In this document: piece by piece, positions 43,787-53,614 of the stretch
How the letters are laid out: each line of letters opens with the position of its first letter
Numbering within the stretch: position 1 is the stretch's first letter
From: CALRQJ02 sp943370285
GTDB lineage: Bacteria; Bacteroidota; Bacteroidia; Chitinophagales; Chitinophagaceae
Assembly: GCA_943370285.1 (NCBI GenBank)
Contig: CALRQJ020000007.1
Span: 124,001-188,000, forward strand
Reading direction: 5' to 3'
DNA: 64,000 nucleotides
Translations under genes and position numbers: made by a program
Notes under the pieces: generated by a model
The model's input: only the letters and a program-made list of their open reading frames with translations
Database searches by the model: none
Told to the model about the DNA's origin: nothing

Positions 43787-45139
43787 ATGGAGGTAGCGCA
43801 AAATAAATTGTTGGTTGTGTTGGGTGCCGGTGAAAGTGGCGTAGGTGCAGCCTTGCTTGGCAAACAAAAAGGATATGACGTATTTGTAAGTGACGGTGGT
43901 CCAATAAAAGATAAATATAAAAGAGAGCTCATTGACAATAATATAGCCTTCGAAGAAGGACAACATTCAGAAGAAAAAATTTTGAGTGCAACAGAAGTGA
44001 TGAAGAGTCCGGGTATTCCTGAGAAGAATGAAATGGTGAAAAAAATTAGAGCAAACGGAATACCTATCATCAGTGAAGTAGAGTTGGCGTATAGGTACAA
44101 AGGAAATAGCAAGATTATTGCCATAACCGGCAGCAACGGAAAGAGTACCTGCACCTCACTCATTTATCATATCTGCAAAACAGCAGGCTTAGACTGTGCG
44201 TTGGTGGGCAATATCGGTTATTCATTTGCCAAACAAGTAGCAGAAGATCCTAAGCCACTTTATGTAGCAGAAATTAGTTCTTTTCAATTAGATGATATCA
44301 AAACCTTTAAAGCTGATATAGCCTTGTTGCTGAATATCACAGAGGATCACCTCGATAGATATGAGTACCAATTTGAAAACTATGTCAACAGTAAGTTTAA
44401 GATCATCAACAATCAAACCGGTAACGACTTTTTCATTTATAACGAAGATGATGAAGTCATTACACAACGCATCCAAACCCAACAACTAACCACTAACCCA
44501 TTACCATTTTCTATGAAGCAGGAAGTAAAAAAAGGTGCATACATCAAAGGCGATCAGATGATGCTACGCATTCAAGAAGAAAGAGTAAGCATGAGTATTT
44601 ATGACTTTGCTCTAAAAGGAAAACATAATCAATACAACACTATGGCAGCAGGTATTGCAGCCGCAACACTCGGCATTAGAAAGGAGAAGATTAGAGAAGC
44701 GGTAAAAACTTTTCAAAGCCTGGAGCATCGTAGTGAGTATGTGGCTACTGTACGTGGTGTTGAATTTATTAACGACAGTAAAGCGACCAATGTAAATAGT
44801 ACATGGTATGCACTAGAGAGTTTGAACAGACCAACGATTCTTATTTTGGGTGGCGTTGATAAGGGCAATGATTATAGTTTGATTGAAGACTTAGTGAAAG
44901 AAAAAGTAAAGGGTATTGTTTGCATGGGGTTAGACAATAAAAAAATTCATACTGCTTTTGGCGGTATGGTAAAAAATATTGTTGACACGGCTAGTGCTGC
45001 CGATGCTGTACAAGCCGCTTTTCAAATGGCAGTAAAAGGAGATGTGGTGTTGTTAAGTCCTGCTTGTGCCAGTTTCGATTTGTTTAAGAATTATGAAGAA
45101 AGAGGAAGGATGTTTAAAGAAGCAGTAAAAGCTTTATAA
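43787..45139 (+). CDS. murD: UDP-N-acetylmuramoyl-L-alanine--D-glutamate ligase
   Basis: This 450-residue Mur ligase adds D-glutamate to UDP-MurNAc-Ala. N-terminal Rossmann-like domain (VVLGAGESGVGAALLGKQKG), ATP loop AITGSNGKSTCTSLIYHI near 110-127, LLNITEDHLDRYEYQFENYV near 182, and C-terminal domain (EFINDSKATNVNSTWYALES, ILGGVDKGNDYSLI, LLSPACASFDLFKNYEERGRMF). The ATG comes one nucleotide after the mraY stop, so the two are tightly coupled. Confidence 0.97.
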   Translation: MEVAQNKLLVVLGAGESGVGAALLGKQKGYDVFVSDGGPIKDKYKRELIDNNIAFEEGQHSEEKILSATEVMKSPGIPEKNEMVKKIRANGIPIISEVELAYRYKGNSKIIAITGSNGKSTCTSLIYHICKTAGLDCALVGNIGYSFAKQVAEDPKPLYVAEISSFQLDDIKTFKADIALLLNITEDHLDRYEYQFENYVNSKFKIINNQTGNDFFIYNEDDEVITQRIQTQQLTTNPLPFSMKQEVKKGAYIKGDQMMLRIQEERVSMSIYDFALKGKHNQYNTMAAGIAAATLGIRKEKIREAVKTFQSLEHRSEYVATVRGVEFINDSKATNVNSTWYALESLNRPTILILGGVDKGNDYSLIEDLVKEKVKGIVCMGLDNKKIHTAFGGMVKNIVDTASAADAVQAAFQMAVKGDVVLLSPACASFDLFKNYEERGRMFKEAVKAL

Positions 45140-45165
45140 TATAAAATCGCTAAGCAGCACAACTA

Positions 45166-46458
45166 GTGAGTGAAACGATTAACATACGAGATATTTCTTT
45201 TGATGCATTAAAAAGCGAAAACCTACTTAAACGTACTGGTGGTGATCGTTATATATGGGGTATTGTTTTGTTATTAGCATTAACATCGCTGTTAGTGGTG
45301 TATAGTGCAACCGGTTCTTTGGCATACAAGATGTATAAGGGTAATACAGAAGTATATCTGTTTAAGCAGTTTGCTTTTATTGTAATTGGTTTGGTGATGG
45401 TTTATTTTGCTCATCGGGTCAATTATACCATTTACTCTAGGGTAGCGTTGTACTTATTTTTAGCAGCCATTCCTTTAATGATATTCACCTATTTTTTTGG
45501 TGCAACTATCAACGAAGGAAGCCGATGGATTAAGTTACCCGTTATCAACATGACTTTTCAGACTAGCGATTTAGCGAAGCTGGGTTTGTTCATGTACATC
45601 TCCCGACAACTAAGTAGAAAGCAAGAAGTAATTAAAGATTTTCACAAAGGATTTTTGCCGGTAATGATTCCTGTAGCTATTATTTGTGGATTGATTTTAC
45701 CTGCTAACTTATCAACTGCATTACTCACTGGTGCAACCGCCTTGTTACTCATGTTTATTGGCAGAGTTAGTGTAAAGCATATTATGTTACCGGTATTTAT
45801 AGGTGGATTATTAGCAGGAATTTTAGTGCTTGCAGCAGTACTAACCTACGATGGAGCAAAAAAACAACCCGGTGCAAAGAGCAAGGCAGTAGTAGAGAAA
45901 ATGGCTTCTTTTGGACGAGTAGGTACATGGATAAGTAGAGTACAAGATTTTATGTATGCCGATAAAGCTGCTGATCCTTATCAAGTACAACAATCCAAAA
46001 TTGCTATCGCCAACGGTGGTATTTTAATGGGGCTCGGACCAGGTAATAGTACGCAACGCAATTTTCTACCTCACCCATATTCTGATTTTATCTATGCCAT
46101 TATCATAGAAGAATACGGGCTGTTAGGTGGTGCTTTTATTTTGTTTATGTATTTGATTTTTTTGTTTCGATGCATCAGAATATTTAGAAAATGTCCATAT
46201 GCTTTTGGTGCATTTTTGGCTTTGGCATTGAGTTTTACTTTGGTGATTCAAGCATTGGTAAATATGGCAGTAGTAGTAAACTTGGTACCGGTTACCGGGG
46301 TAACATTGCCATTGGTGAGTATGGGTGGTAGTTCATTTTTCTTTACTTGTATTTCTATTGGCATCATATTAAGTGTAGCAAGAAATGTAGAACAGTTAGA
46401 AGGTAAATCAACAGCTGAAATTTTAATGAATAGTGCACCGGTGTCGGTGAGTAATTAA
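45166..46458 (+). CDS. ftsW: Septal peptidoglycan glycosyltransferase FtsW
   Basis: This 430-residue SEDS-family polytopic membrane protein starts with GTG (45166). About ten membrane helices; family signatures include LVVYSATGSLAY, INEGSRWIKLPVINMTFQTSDLAKLGLFMYISR near 112-144, and SDFIYAIIIEEYGLLGGAFILFMY near 300, with PVTGVTLPLVSMGGSSFF near 365. FtsW polymerises glycan strands together with FtsI. It sits between murD and murG as usual. An insertion of about 35 residues (DGAKKQPGAKSKAVVEKM...) lies in the loop near 225-260. Confidence 0.96.
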   Translation: MSETINIRDISFDALKSENLLKRTGGDRYIWGIVLLLALTSLLVVYSATGSLAYKMYKGNTEVYLFKQFAFIVIGLVMVYFAHRVNYTIYSRVALYLFLAAIPLMIFTYFFGATINEGSRWIKLPVINMTFQTSDLAKLGLFMYISRQLSRKQEVIKDFHKGFLPVMIPVAIICGLILPANLSTALLTGATALLLMFIGRVSVKHIMLPVFIGGLLAGILVLAAVLTYDGAKKQPGAKSKAVVEKMASFGRVGTWISRVQDFMYADKAADPYQVQQSKIAIANGGILMGLGPGNSTQRNFLPHPYSDFIYAIIIEEYGLLGGAFILFMYLIFLFRCIRIFRKCPYAFGAFLALALSFTLVIQALVNMAVVVNLVPVTGVTLPLVSMGGSSFFFTCISIGIILSVARNVEQLEGKSTAEILMNSAPVSVSN

Positions 46459-46469
46459 TAACAATTGAA

Positions 46470-47576
46470 TTGGGTGATAAAGAACATATACCATCAAAGC
46501 CACAACGGTTTATCATAGCCGGAGGTGGAACAGGCGGACATATTTTTCCGGCAATAGCAATTGCTAATGCCATCAAACGAAAATTACCTGATGCAGCCAT
46601 CTTATTTGTTGGTGCTAAGGGTAAAATGGAAATGGAAAAAGTACCGCAGGCGGGATATGAAATTGTAGGATTAGATATTGCCGGTTTTAACAGAAGTTCT
46701 TTGATTAAAAACATTGGATTGCCTTTTAAGTTGATTAAAAGTTTTTATCAAGTAAGAAGCATTTTTAAAGACTTTAAACCTGATGCTGTTATTGGTGTAG
46801 GCGGTTACTCGAGCTTTCCGGTATTGCGATATGCCCAAAGTAAAAGCATCGCCACTTACATACATGAGAGCAATTCATTTGCAGGTAGAAGCAATATTTT
46901 ACTGGGCAAAAAAGCGACCACAGTTTTTGTAGCGGGAGATGGGATGGAGCAGTTTTTTACTAAGGATAAAATTATTATCACGGGTAATCCGGTAAGAAAA
47001 TCAATTGTTGATTCCACAGTAACTAGAACGGAAGGGATTGAATTTTTCAACCTAAACGTCACTAAAAAAACTGTGCTTGTTGTTGGCGGAAGTTTAGGTG
47101 CTAAAAGTATTAATGATGCTATTGCTGAAAAAATTAGTGCTTTTGAAAGAAACAATCTGCAACTGATTTGGCAAACCGGAAAAGCTACGGCTGCTAATTA
47201 TGCTAGTCATACGGCTGAACATATTTGGGTAGGAGAATTCATCACCCAAATGGAAATGGCTTATGCAGCGGCAGATATTGTCATCAGTAGGGCAGGGGCC
47301 ATGGCGGTGGCAGAATTATGTGTTTGTAAAAAGCCGGTTGTATTTGTGCCTTTTCCTTTTGCGGCAGAAGATCACCAAACAGTAAATGCGATGCACTTGG
47401 TGAAAAAAAACGCAGCATGGATGATAAAGGATAGTGAAGTAAAGCAACGCTTAGTAGATACGGTGATACAACTAGCGGTAGATGAAGCACAACAAGAAAT
47501 ATTAAAAAATAATATAGCATCATTGGCCATAACAAATGCAGATGAAAGAATTGTAGCAGCCATAATAGGAAAATGA
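46470..47576 (+). CDS. murG: UDP-GlcNAc:lipid I N-acetylglucosaminyltransferase
   Basis: This 368-residue GT-B glycosyltransferase converts lipid I to lipid II at the inner membrane. Hallmarks: IIAGGGTGGHIFPAIAIANAI near 15-35, VIGVGGYSSFPVLRYAQ near 105, HESNSFAGRSNILLGKKA, ITGNPVRKSI, VVGGSLGAKSINDAI near 198 and VISRAGAMAVAELCVCKKPVVFVPFPFAAEDHQTVNAMHL near 270-310. No ATG precedes the first motif; TTG at 46470 is the best start. Gap to ftsW is 11 nt. Confidence 0.95.
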   Translation: MGDKEHIPSKPQRFIIAGGGTGGHIFPAIAIANAIKRKLPDAAILFVGAKGKMEMEKVPQAGYEIVGLDIAGFNRSSLIKNIGLPFKLIKSFYQVRSIFKDFKPDAVIGVGGYSSFPVLRYAQSKSIATYIHESNSFAGRSNILLGKKATTVFVAGDGMEQFFTKDKIIITGNPVRKSIVDSTVTRTEGIEFFNLNVTKKTVLVVGGSLGAKSINDAIAEKISAFERNNLQLIWQTGKATAANYASHTAEHIWVGEFITQMEMAYAAADIVISRAGAMAVAELCVCKKPVVFVPFPFAAEDHQTVNAMHLVKKNAAWMIKDSEVKQRLVDTVIQLAVDEAQQEILKNNIASLAITNADERIVAAIIGK

Positions 47577-47589
47577 TAATTAAAAGCGA

Positions 47590-49011
47590 ATGAAATTATA
47601 TCCATATACAAACAATAGCTATTACACTCCAATTAATGAAGGGAGTGGCATGCAACACAGTATAGATGCTGTGAAGGCAGTCTATTTTGTTGGTATTGGT
47701 GGTATTGGAATGAGTGCTTTGGCTAGATATTTTCATGCTAAGGGAGTAGCGGTTTATGGTTATGATAAAACACCTACTCCACTTACTAAAATATTAGAAG
47801 CAGATGGTATTAGTATCCATTACCACGAAGATGTAAATCTTATTCCAAAGCAGGTTGATTTGGTGGTGTATACGCCGGCTATTCCTGCTGCACATGCCGA
47901 ATTGGTTTTTTATACAGCACATGGTTACAAAGTGGTTAAACGCAGCGATGTGCTGCAGATGATTACTGAAAGTTCTTTTAATATCTGCGTAGCAGGTACA
48001 CATGGCAAAACAACCATCAGCACAATGGTTGCTCATATTCTAAGACATACAGGATATGGTTGTAATGCTTTCTTGGGTGGTATAGCGGCTAACTACGGCA
48101 CTAATTTTTGGAGTAGTGAAAAAAATATTTGTGTGGTAGAAGCAGATGAATATGATAGATCTTTTTTGAAACTGTCGCCAGATGTTGCTGTCATCACAGC
48201 TATCGATCCGGATCATTTAGATATTTATGGTACACCGGAAGAAGTGGAAAAAGCATTTGTGGCATTCTCTCACCGATTAAAACCCGGTGGATGCCTAATT
48301 AGTAAATATGGTTTGTCAAGAACGGATGAATTGAATGGTGATACAAAAATAACTTATGGCTACGAACATCATTTAGCTGATGTACATGCAGCAGATGTTA
48401 GGGTGCATAATGGTTCGTATTGGTTTGATGTGATAGCAAAAGATTGGTTGTTAGCCGATGTTGTGTTGCACATGGGCGGTTTACACAATATTGAAAATGT
48501 GACAGCGGCTATTGCGGTTGCCAAGCACTTAGGTATCGAAGACAGATTAATAAAAGATGCAGTAGCAGAGTTTAGGGGTGTTAGACGTCGCTTTGAATTT
48601 GTGTTGAGAGAAGATGAACATGTGTTAATTGATGATTATGCACATCATCCGGAAGAATTGAAGGCATTACTTACAGGGGTGAAAAGTTTGTATAACGATA
48701 AAATTACTATCGTTTTTCAACCACACTTGTACAGTAGAACAAGAGATTTAGCTGCTGAATTTGCAAATAGTTTGGATTTAGCAGATGAAGTAATTCTCCT
48801 CCCCATTTATCCGGCTAGAGAGTTACCAATAGAAGGAGTAAGTAGCGAAATGATTGCAGATAAAATGGCTTTGAGTAATGTAAAAGTATTAACGAAAGAC
48901 GACATGCAAGATTGGATGAGAACCAATCAACCATCAATCGTTGTTATGGCAGGTGCTGGTGATATTGATGCTTTAGTATTACCGGTAAAGGAAATATTAT
49001 TATCGATTTGA
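47590..49011 (+). CDS. murC: UDP-N-acetylmuramate--L-alanine ligase
   Basis: Up to 473 residues; first Mur ligase of the pathway. Dinucleotide-like fold VYFVGIGGIGMSALARYFHAKG near 30-51, ATP loop VAGTHGKTTISTMVAHI near 135-151, EADEYDRSFLKLSP, ITAIDPDHLDIYGT, and C-terminal RRRFEFVLREDEHVLIDDYAHHPEELKALL near 335-365. The ATG at 47650 (MQHSIDAVKAVYFVGIGG) fits family length better; the ATG at 47590 gives 20 extra residues but fits the short gaps of this operon. I list the longer frame; the true start is uncertain. Confidence 0.94.
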   Translation: MKLYPYTNNSYYTPINEGSGMQHSIDAVKAVYFVGIGGIGMSALARYFHAKGVAVYGYDKTPTPLTKILEADGISIHYHEDVNLIPKQVDLVVYTPAIPAAHAELVFYTAHGYKVVKRSDVLQMITESSFNICVAGTHGKTTISTMVAHILRHTGYGCNAFLGGIAANYGTNFWSSEKNICVVEADEYDRSFLKLSPDVAVITAIDPDHLDIYGTPEEVEKAFVAFSHRLKPGGCLISKYGLSRTDELNGDTKITYGYEHHLADVHAADVRVHNGSYWFDVIAKDWLLADVVLHMGGLHNIENVTAAIAVAKHLGIEDRLIKDAVAEFRGVRRRFEFVLREDEHVLIDDYAHHPEELKALLTGVKSLYNDKITIVFQPHLYSRTRDLAAEFANSLDLADEVILLPIYPARELPIEGVSSEMIADKMALSNVKVLTKDDMQDWMRTNQPSIVVMAGAGDIDALVLPVKEILLSI

Positions 49012-49027
49012 TAATTGAACAAAGCAA

Positions 49028-49960
49028 ATGGCTAAATGGCAGCAGATAGGATGGAATATTATATGGATACTTTTTGGTATTGGTGTAATAGTGCTTTTTG
49101 GCGCTGCCATCAAAAAGAAAGGAGAAAAAGTCTGTTCAGAAGTGGCTATAATAATTGACGGAACAGGCGAACATGTTTTTGCAGATGAATCGGAAATTGC
49201 TAGCCTCCTCAATAGTGCAGGAGCAGTTGAAGGAAAAGCAATCCGCAAGATAAATCTGCGACAATTAGAAGCGGCATTAGAAAAAAATGCTTGGATAAAA
49301 GAAGCAGAATTGTTCTTTGATAATAAACAAGTGCTTTGGGTAAACATTGTAGAAAGAGAACCGGTAGCCAGAATATTTACTGCCGGCGGTTCATCTTGGT
49401 ATATTGACAGTACTGGAAAGCGTTTGCCACTAAGTGATAAAATTGTAGCGAGGGTACTGGTTTTTACCGGCTTTCCGTCAGATAATGATTTGTTATCCGC
49501 TCCGGATAGTGCGGTGCTGAAAACGATTACTGCAATGGGTAACTACATCAGCAGCGATACGTTTTGGAGTGCTCAGGTATCACAAATCAATATCACTCCC
49601 GAAGGAGAGTATGAACTGATACCAGTCATTGGAAACCATGTGGTAACACTTGGAACCGCAGATGATATTGCAGACAAATTGAACAGATTGTACAGTTTTT
49701 ATAAGCAGGTGTCGGCTAAAACAGGATTTGATCGATACAGTCGCTTAGATGTACAATATAAAGGACAAGTAGTGGCAATAAAAAAAGGTGCAACCGTTGC
49801 AAATGTTGACTCTAGTGGTATAACAGATGCAGTTGCAAGATTAACAAGTGGTGAGCAGCAACGCAATGCGATTGCAGATTCCACACAAGAACGCAATGCT
49901 GGCAATAGGCAACAGCAAAGCATACCCAAAGCAATTTTGCCTAATAAAAAAAACAACTAA
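49028..49960 (+). CDS. ftsQ: Cell division protein FtsQ
   Basis: This 310-residue bitopic protein has a short cytoplasmic tail, a membrane helix at about 6-26 (IGWNIIWILFGIGVIVLFG), a POTRA-like domain (about 35-115, INLRQLEAALEKNAWIKEAELFFDNKQVLWVNIVEREPVARIF), then the FtsQ beta domain (SWYIDSTGKRLPLSDKIVARVLVFTGF). The C-terminal 60 residues are polar and look disordered. It scaffolds the FtsLB-like complex in the divisome. Located between murC and ftsA as in most dcw clusters. Confidence 0.9.
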   Translation: MAKWQQIGWNIIWILFGIGVIVLFGAAIKKKGEKVCSEVAIIIDGTGEHVFADESEIASLLNSAGAVEGKAIRKINLRQLEAALEKNAWIKEAELFFDNKQVLWVNIVEREPVARIFTAGGSSWYIDSTGKRLPLSDKIVARVLVFTGFPSDNDLLSAPDSAVLKTITAMGNYISSDTFWSAQVSQINITPEGEYELIPVIGNHVVTLGTADDIADKLNRLYSFYKQVSAKTGFDRYSRLDVQYKGQVVAIKKGATVANVDSSGITDAVARLTSGEQQRNAIADSTQERNAGNRQQQSIPKAILPNKKNN

Positions 49961-49985
49961 TACAACAACTAAAACACAGATATCT

Positions 49986-51377
49986 ATGAGCACTAACAAT
50001 TCACCTGTAGAAGCACCTATTATTGTAGGACTTGATATTGGTACCACTAAAATTGCTGCTATTGCAGGTAGAAAAAACGAATTCGGGAAATTAGAAATTC
50101 TTGGCTTTGGCAGTGCCGTTAGTAACGGAGTGCAACATGGGCAGGTTTTAAATATTGACCAAACCATAAAGGCAGTAAAAATGGCTTTGGATAATTGCCA
50201 TATCAGTAATCCTGATTTAGAAATTAGCGAAGTATATGTTGGTGTTGCAGGACATCACATTAAAAGCCTACAAACCCGTGGCGATATTGTTCGTCATGAT
50301 CCGGAAGTTGAAATTCAACGTTGGGAAATTGATCACCTTATCGAGAATCAACGCAAAACATTTATTCCTGCCGGAGATCAAATTATTGATGTGATACCAC
50401 AAGAGTTTCATGTAGATAATTATCAAAATATTAAAGATCCTGTAGGGCATAACGGTGTTAAAGTTGGTGCCAACTTTCATATTATAACCGGAGATAGAAA
50501 TGCCATCCGAAACATCAACCGTGCAGTAGAACGTAGCGGATTGAGTACTAAAGATTTGGTATTGCAACCACTTGCTTCATCAGCTGCTGTAATGGGAGAT
50601 TTTGATATGGAAGCCGGCGTTGCCATTCTAGATATTGGTGGTGGTACTAGTGACTTAGCCATTTTTAGCGAAGGTATTTTGAAGCATACCGCCGTTATAC
50701 CTTTTGGTGGCGAAAATATCACCAATGATATTAAAACCGGATTAGGTGTGTTGAGACAACAAGCCGAAGCCATGAAAACGCAGTTTGGAAGTGCGTTAGC
50801 GGATGAAACAAAAAGCAATGCCTATATCACTATCCCGGGTTTACGTGGTATGCCTGCAAGAGAAATCAGTGTAAAAAATCTAGCCAATATCATTCAGGCA
50901 AGAATGGCTGATATTCTCGATTTTGTTATATATCACTTGAAGCAAGTGGGTATGGATAGCAGACAACTCAACGGCGGTATCATTCTTACCGGCGGTGGTT
51001 CTCAGTTAAAACATTTAATTCAGTTAACCGAGTATTCAACAGGTATCAATGCAAGAATTGGTTATCCAACCGAGCACTTAGCACCTAATCATATCGATGA
51101 ATTAAAAAAACCAATGTATAGTACTTGCATTGGTTTAATATTAAAAGGATACAACGATTACGAACACAAGTACAAAGAGTTTGAACGTACCTACAAAAAA
51201 GTTGAAGTGCCCGAAAGCTTTAAAAAAGATGAAGCTGCTGCACAACAAGATGCACCGCCTGTTCTGCCAACTGTAGATGCAGCTAAACGCAAAGAAGGAA
51301 TGAGCAAATTCTGGGAGAAGTTTAAAGTAACCTTGGTTGATTTGTTCAAAGAAGACGGCGATCAAGAAATGAAATAA
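49986..51377 (+). CDS. ftsA: Cell division protein FtsA
   Basis: This 463-residue actin-like ATPase tethers FtsZ to the membrane. Phosphate loops IIVGLDIGTTKIAAIAG near 13-29 and VAILDIGGGTSDLAIF near 208-223, adenosine motif GGIILTGGGSQLKHLIQL near 330, SHS2-type subdomain between them, and a C-terminal amphipathic helix (GMSKFWEKFKVTLVDLF) for membrane binding. The ATG at 49986 (MSTNNSPVEAP) is chosen: the longer frame from 49848 overlaps the ftsQ 3' end by 113 nt without family support. Confidence 0.96.
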   Translation: MSTNNSPVEAPIIVGLDIGTTKIAAIAGRKNEFGKLEILGFGSAVSNGVQHGQVLNIDQTIKAVKMALDNCHISNPDLEISEVYVGVAGHHIKSLQTRGDIVRHDPEVEIQRWEIDHLIENQRKTFIPAGDQIIDVIPQEFHVDNYQNIKDPVGHNGVKVGANFHIITGDRNAIRNINRAVERSGLSTKDLVLQPLASSAAVMGDFDMEAGVAILDIGGGTSDLAIFSEGILKHTAVIPFGGENITNDIKTGLGVLRQQAEAMKTQFGSALADETKSNAYITIPGLRGMPAREISVKNLANIIQARMADILDFVIYHLKQVGMDSRQLNGGIILTGGGSQLKHLIQLTEYSTGINARIGYPTEHLAPNHIDELKKPMYSTCIGLILKGYNDYEHKYKEFERTYKKVEVPESFKKDEAAAQQDAPPVLPTVDAAKRKEGMSKFWEKFKVTLVDLFKEDGDQEMK

Positions 51378-51475
51378 TAACCATTAAATAAATAGTCGGA
51401 ATTAATTATACAATCCGGTATCTGTAAAAAGTCACAACCCATAAAAACATCACTTACTAACTAAATTCAAACGCT

Positions 51476-53380
51476 ATGATTCACTTTGATTTACCAAAGC
51501 AAAAATCCTCCATACTAAAAGTAATTGGTGTGGGTGGCGGAGGCGGTAATGCAGTCAATCACATGTACGGACAAAACATCGAGTCTGTAGACTTCATTAT
51601 TTGCAATACCGATGCTCAAGCTTTGGCCTGCAGTAAAGTGCCTAATAAAATTCAATTAGGGCCGCATCTTACCCAAGGGTTAGGTGCAGGTGCTAATCCC
51701 GAAATTGGTAAACAAGCCACCGAAGAATCGTTAGAAGAAATTCGTCGCATTCTCGAAGTAAATACTAAAATGGCTTTCATCACCGCAGGTATGGGTGGTG
51801 GAACAGGAACAGGTGGTGCACCCATCATTGCAAAAATTTGTAAAGATCTTGGTGTACTTACGGTTGGTATTTGTACTACTCCTTTTACCAACGAGGGTCC
51901 AAAAAGACTAGCTCAGGCTCAAAAAGGTATTAATGAGTTAAGAGAGCATGTTGATACGTTATTGGTCATCAGTAACGATAAATTGCGTCATCAATACGGT
52001 AATCTTAAAGTAAGAGAAGCCTTTTCTAAAGCCGATGATATTTTAGCAACAGCAGCCCGTTGTATTACCGATGTAATTACTAGCAACGGTCAAATAAATG
52101 TTGACTTTGCCGATGTATGTACCGTTATGCGTAATGGTGGTGTAGCCATCTTAGGCAGTGCTACTGCGTCTGGCGAAGAAAGAGCTCAAAAAGCCATTGA
52201 AGAAGCCGTAAATTCTCCATTGTTAAATGATAGTAATATAAGTGGAGCAAAATGGATTTTGGTGAACATCACTTCTAGCGAAGGCGAACATGAAATCACC
52301 ATGGATGAAGAAGATATCATCTTAAGTTATCTGCGTCAGCAAGCCGGAGAATATACCGATGTAATCAAGGGTATTGGCTTTGATGATACATTAGGAGAGA
52401 AATTAGGCGTAACCATTATTGCCACCGGTTTCGATCATAAAGATCCATTTAAACAAGCCGTTACGCCTAAAAAAGAAGAAGTAAAACAAGCTGAGCCGGA
52501 AAAAATAGTAATGACCTTAGGCGTTGCCGGAGAAGAACAAAAACTCTATGCCCCTAAAGAAGTCGCTGTACCCGTTCAAATGGAACAAATGGCCTTGCCT
52601 TTAGTAGAAAAAGACCCATTTGCCCCCACTTTATCGGTAGAACCGGCCCCTCAACCAAGGTATGAAGCGCCAATTGAGCAAAAATCAGCACCCGAGACTA
52701 AAGAAAACACTATCTTGCGGTTCGAATTATCTACTGATATACCAGAACAGATTGTTCCAACTCCATCCAATTTTAGTGAAAAGACTACGCAGCCGGAAGT
52801 TGTATCAGCAACGCCGCAGTCTATACCCGATGTTCCGAAACCTTATTTAAATGAAGTGCCGCCTGTTCAACAGCACGAAGGCTCATACATATTAAGAAGA
52901 CCATCCAATATCTATGCAGGGCCTGACTATGTTAAACCGTCCGCATCCGATTCTATGGAAACAACTCCTCCAGTGCCAAACCATTCCGATGAACCGGAAT
53001 TCGGGATGCAACTGGTAATGAAGGATGACGTTCCAGAAGCGGCGGATGAAGCTCCGGCAATTCAGGCTCAAAGTACATCAAGCCCTCAGCTTCCGGTAGA
53101 GGAACCTGCGATGCAGGACGATGCCGAAGATCAAAAGCGAAGGGCTGCAGAAAGGATTCAAAAGTTGCGCAATTTATCTTTTAATCTAAACTCTGCCGAT
53201 CCAAACAATGAGTTCGAAACTGTACCTGCTTACATCCGCCGTAACATGGAATTGTTTGGTAACAATACTCTTGCTTCGGTAGAAAATTTCTACAGCAAAA
53301 TCACAGTCGATAAAAACGACAAAGACCAATCGCAAATCAGTACTATCAATACTTTTCTAGACGGCAAAAAACCCGATTAG
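51476..53380 (+). CDS. ftsZ: Cell division protein FtsZ
   Basis: This 634-residue tubulin-like GTPase forms the Z-ring. G-box FITAGMGGGTGTGGAP (near 101-116), GGGGNAVNHMYGQNIESVDF near 21-40, NTDAQAL, and the T7 loop with NVDFADVCTVM near 220. The globular part ends near 320. A long linker of about 280 residues, rich in Pro/Glu/Gln/Ala, then leads to a conserved C-terminal end (INTFLDGKKPD), probably the FtsA-binding peptide. Linkers of this size are usual in Bacteroidota. Last gene of the cluster, followed by a terminator. Confidence 0.97.
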   Translation: MIHFDLPKQKSSILKVIGVGGGGGNAVNHMYGQNIESVDFIICNTDAQALACSKVPNKIQLGPHLTQGLGAGANPEIGKQATEESLEEIRRILEVNTKMAFITAGMGGGTGTGGAPIIAKICKDLGVLTVGICTTPFTNEGPKRLAQAQKGINELREHVDTLLVISNDKLRHQYGNLKVREAFSKADDILATAARCITDVITSNGQINVDFADVCTVMRNGGVAILGSATASGEERAQKAIEEAVNSPLLNDSNISGAKWILVNITSSEGEHEITMDEEDIILSYLRQQAGEYTDVIKGIGFDDTLGEKLGVTIIATGFDHKDPFKQAVTPKKEEVKQAEPEKIVMTLGVAGEEQKLYAPKEVAVPVQMEQMALPLVEKDPFAPTLSVEPAPQPRYEAPIEQKSAPETKENTILRFELSTDIPEQIVPTPSNFSEKTTQPEVVSATPQSIPDVPKPYLNEVPPVQQHEGSYILRRPSNIYAGPDYVKPSASDSMETTPPVPNHSDEPEFGMQLVMKDDVPEAADEAPAIQAQSTSSPQLPVEEPAMQDDAEDQKRRAAERIQKLRNLSFNLNSADPNNEFETVPAYIRRNMELFGNNTLASVENFYSKITVDKNDKDQSQISTINTFLDGKKPD

Positions 53381-53449
53381 TTTTGTTTTATACAATTTAC
53401 CCCGGTTGGTATACTGGTGTAAATTTTACAATGGTTGTTTTAGTTGTGT

Positions 53450-53480
53450 ATCCCTCCGCAAAATCGGAGGGATTTTTTTT
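53450..53480 (+). terminator. Terminator of the dcw cluster
   Basis: ATCCCTCCG (53450-53458), CAAAAT loop, CGGAGGGAT (53465-53473), then T7. It begins 69 nt after ftsZ. Confidence 0.93.
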
Positions 53481-53521
53481 GTAGCCAACAGTTTCGCTTT
53501 ATCCAGCTGCTGTTGCGTCGT

Positions 53522-53544
53522 ATGCCGAAGTTTACATTCGGCAT
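53522..53544 (+). other. Stand-alone hairpin before the SDR gene
   Basis: ATGCCGAA (53522-53529) pairs with TTCGGCAT (53537-53544) around a 7-nt loop; no T-run. It lies upstream of the SDR promoter, outside its transcript. Function unknown; possibly an intergenic repeat remnant. Confidence 0.35.
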
Positions 53545-53602
53545 CGAGACCTTAAGCGTCTTGACACTTGTACCGCATATCGCTAGGCAGCTATAATCGC
53601 TG

Positions 53603-53610
53603 TATATTTG
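53603..53610 (+). promoter_or_regulatory. SDR promoter box 4 nt before the start codon
   Basis: TATATTTG, CCGC, then ATG (TATATTTGCCGCATG). The arrangement is the same as for nadE and the lipoprotein at 11030 and suggests a leaderless message. No TTG at the expected -33 distance. Confidence 0.6.
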
Positions 53611-53614
53611 CCGC

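Noticed and set aside
49848..49985. Longer FtsA starting at 49848
   Set aside because: The 46 extra residues overlap ftsQ and are not part of the family; the ATG at 49986 gives the usual N-terminus.
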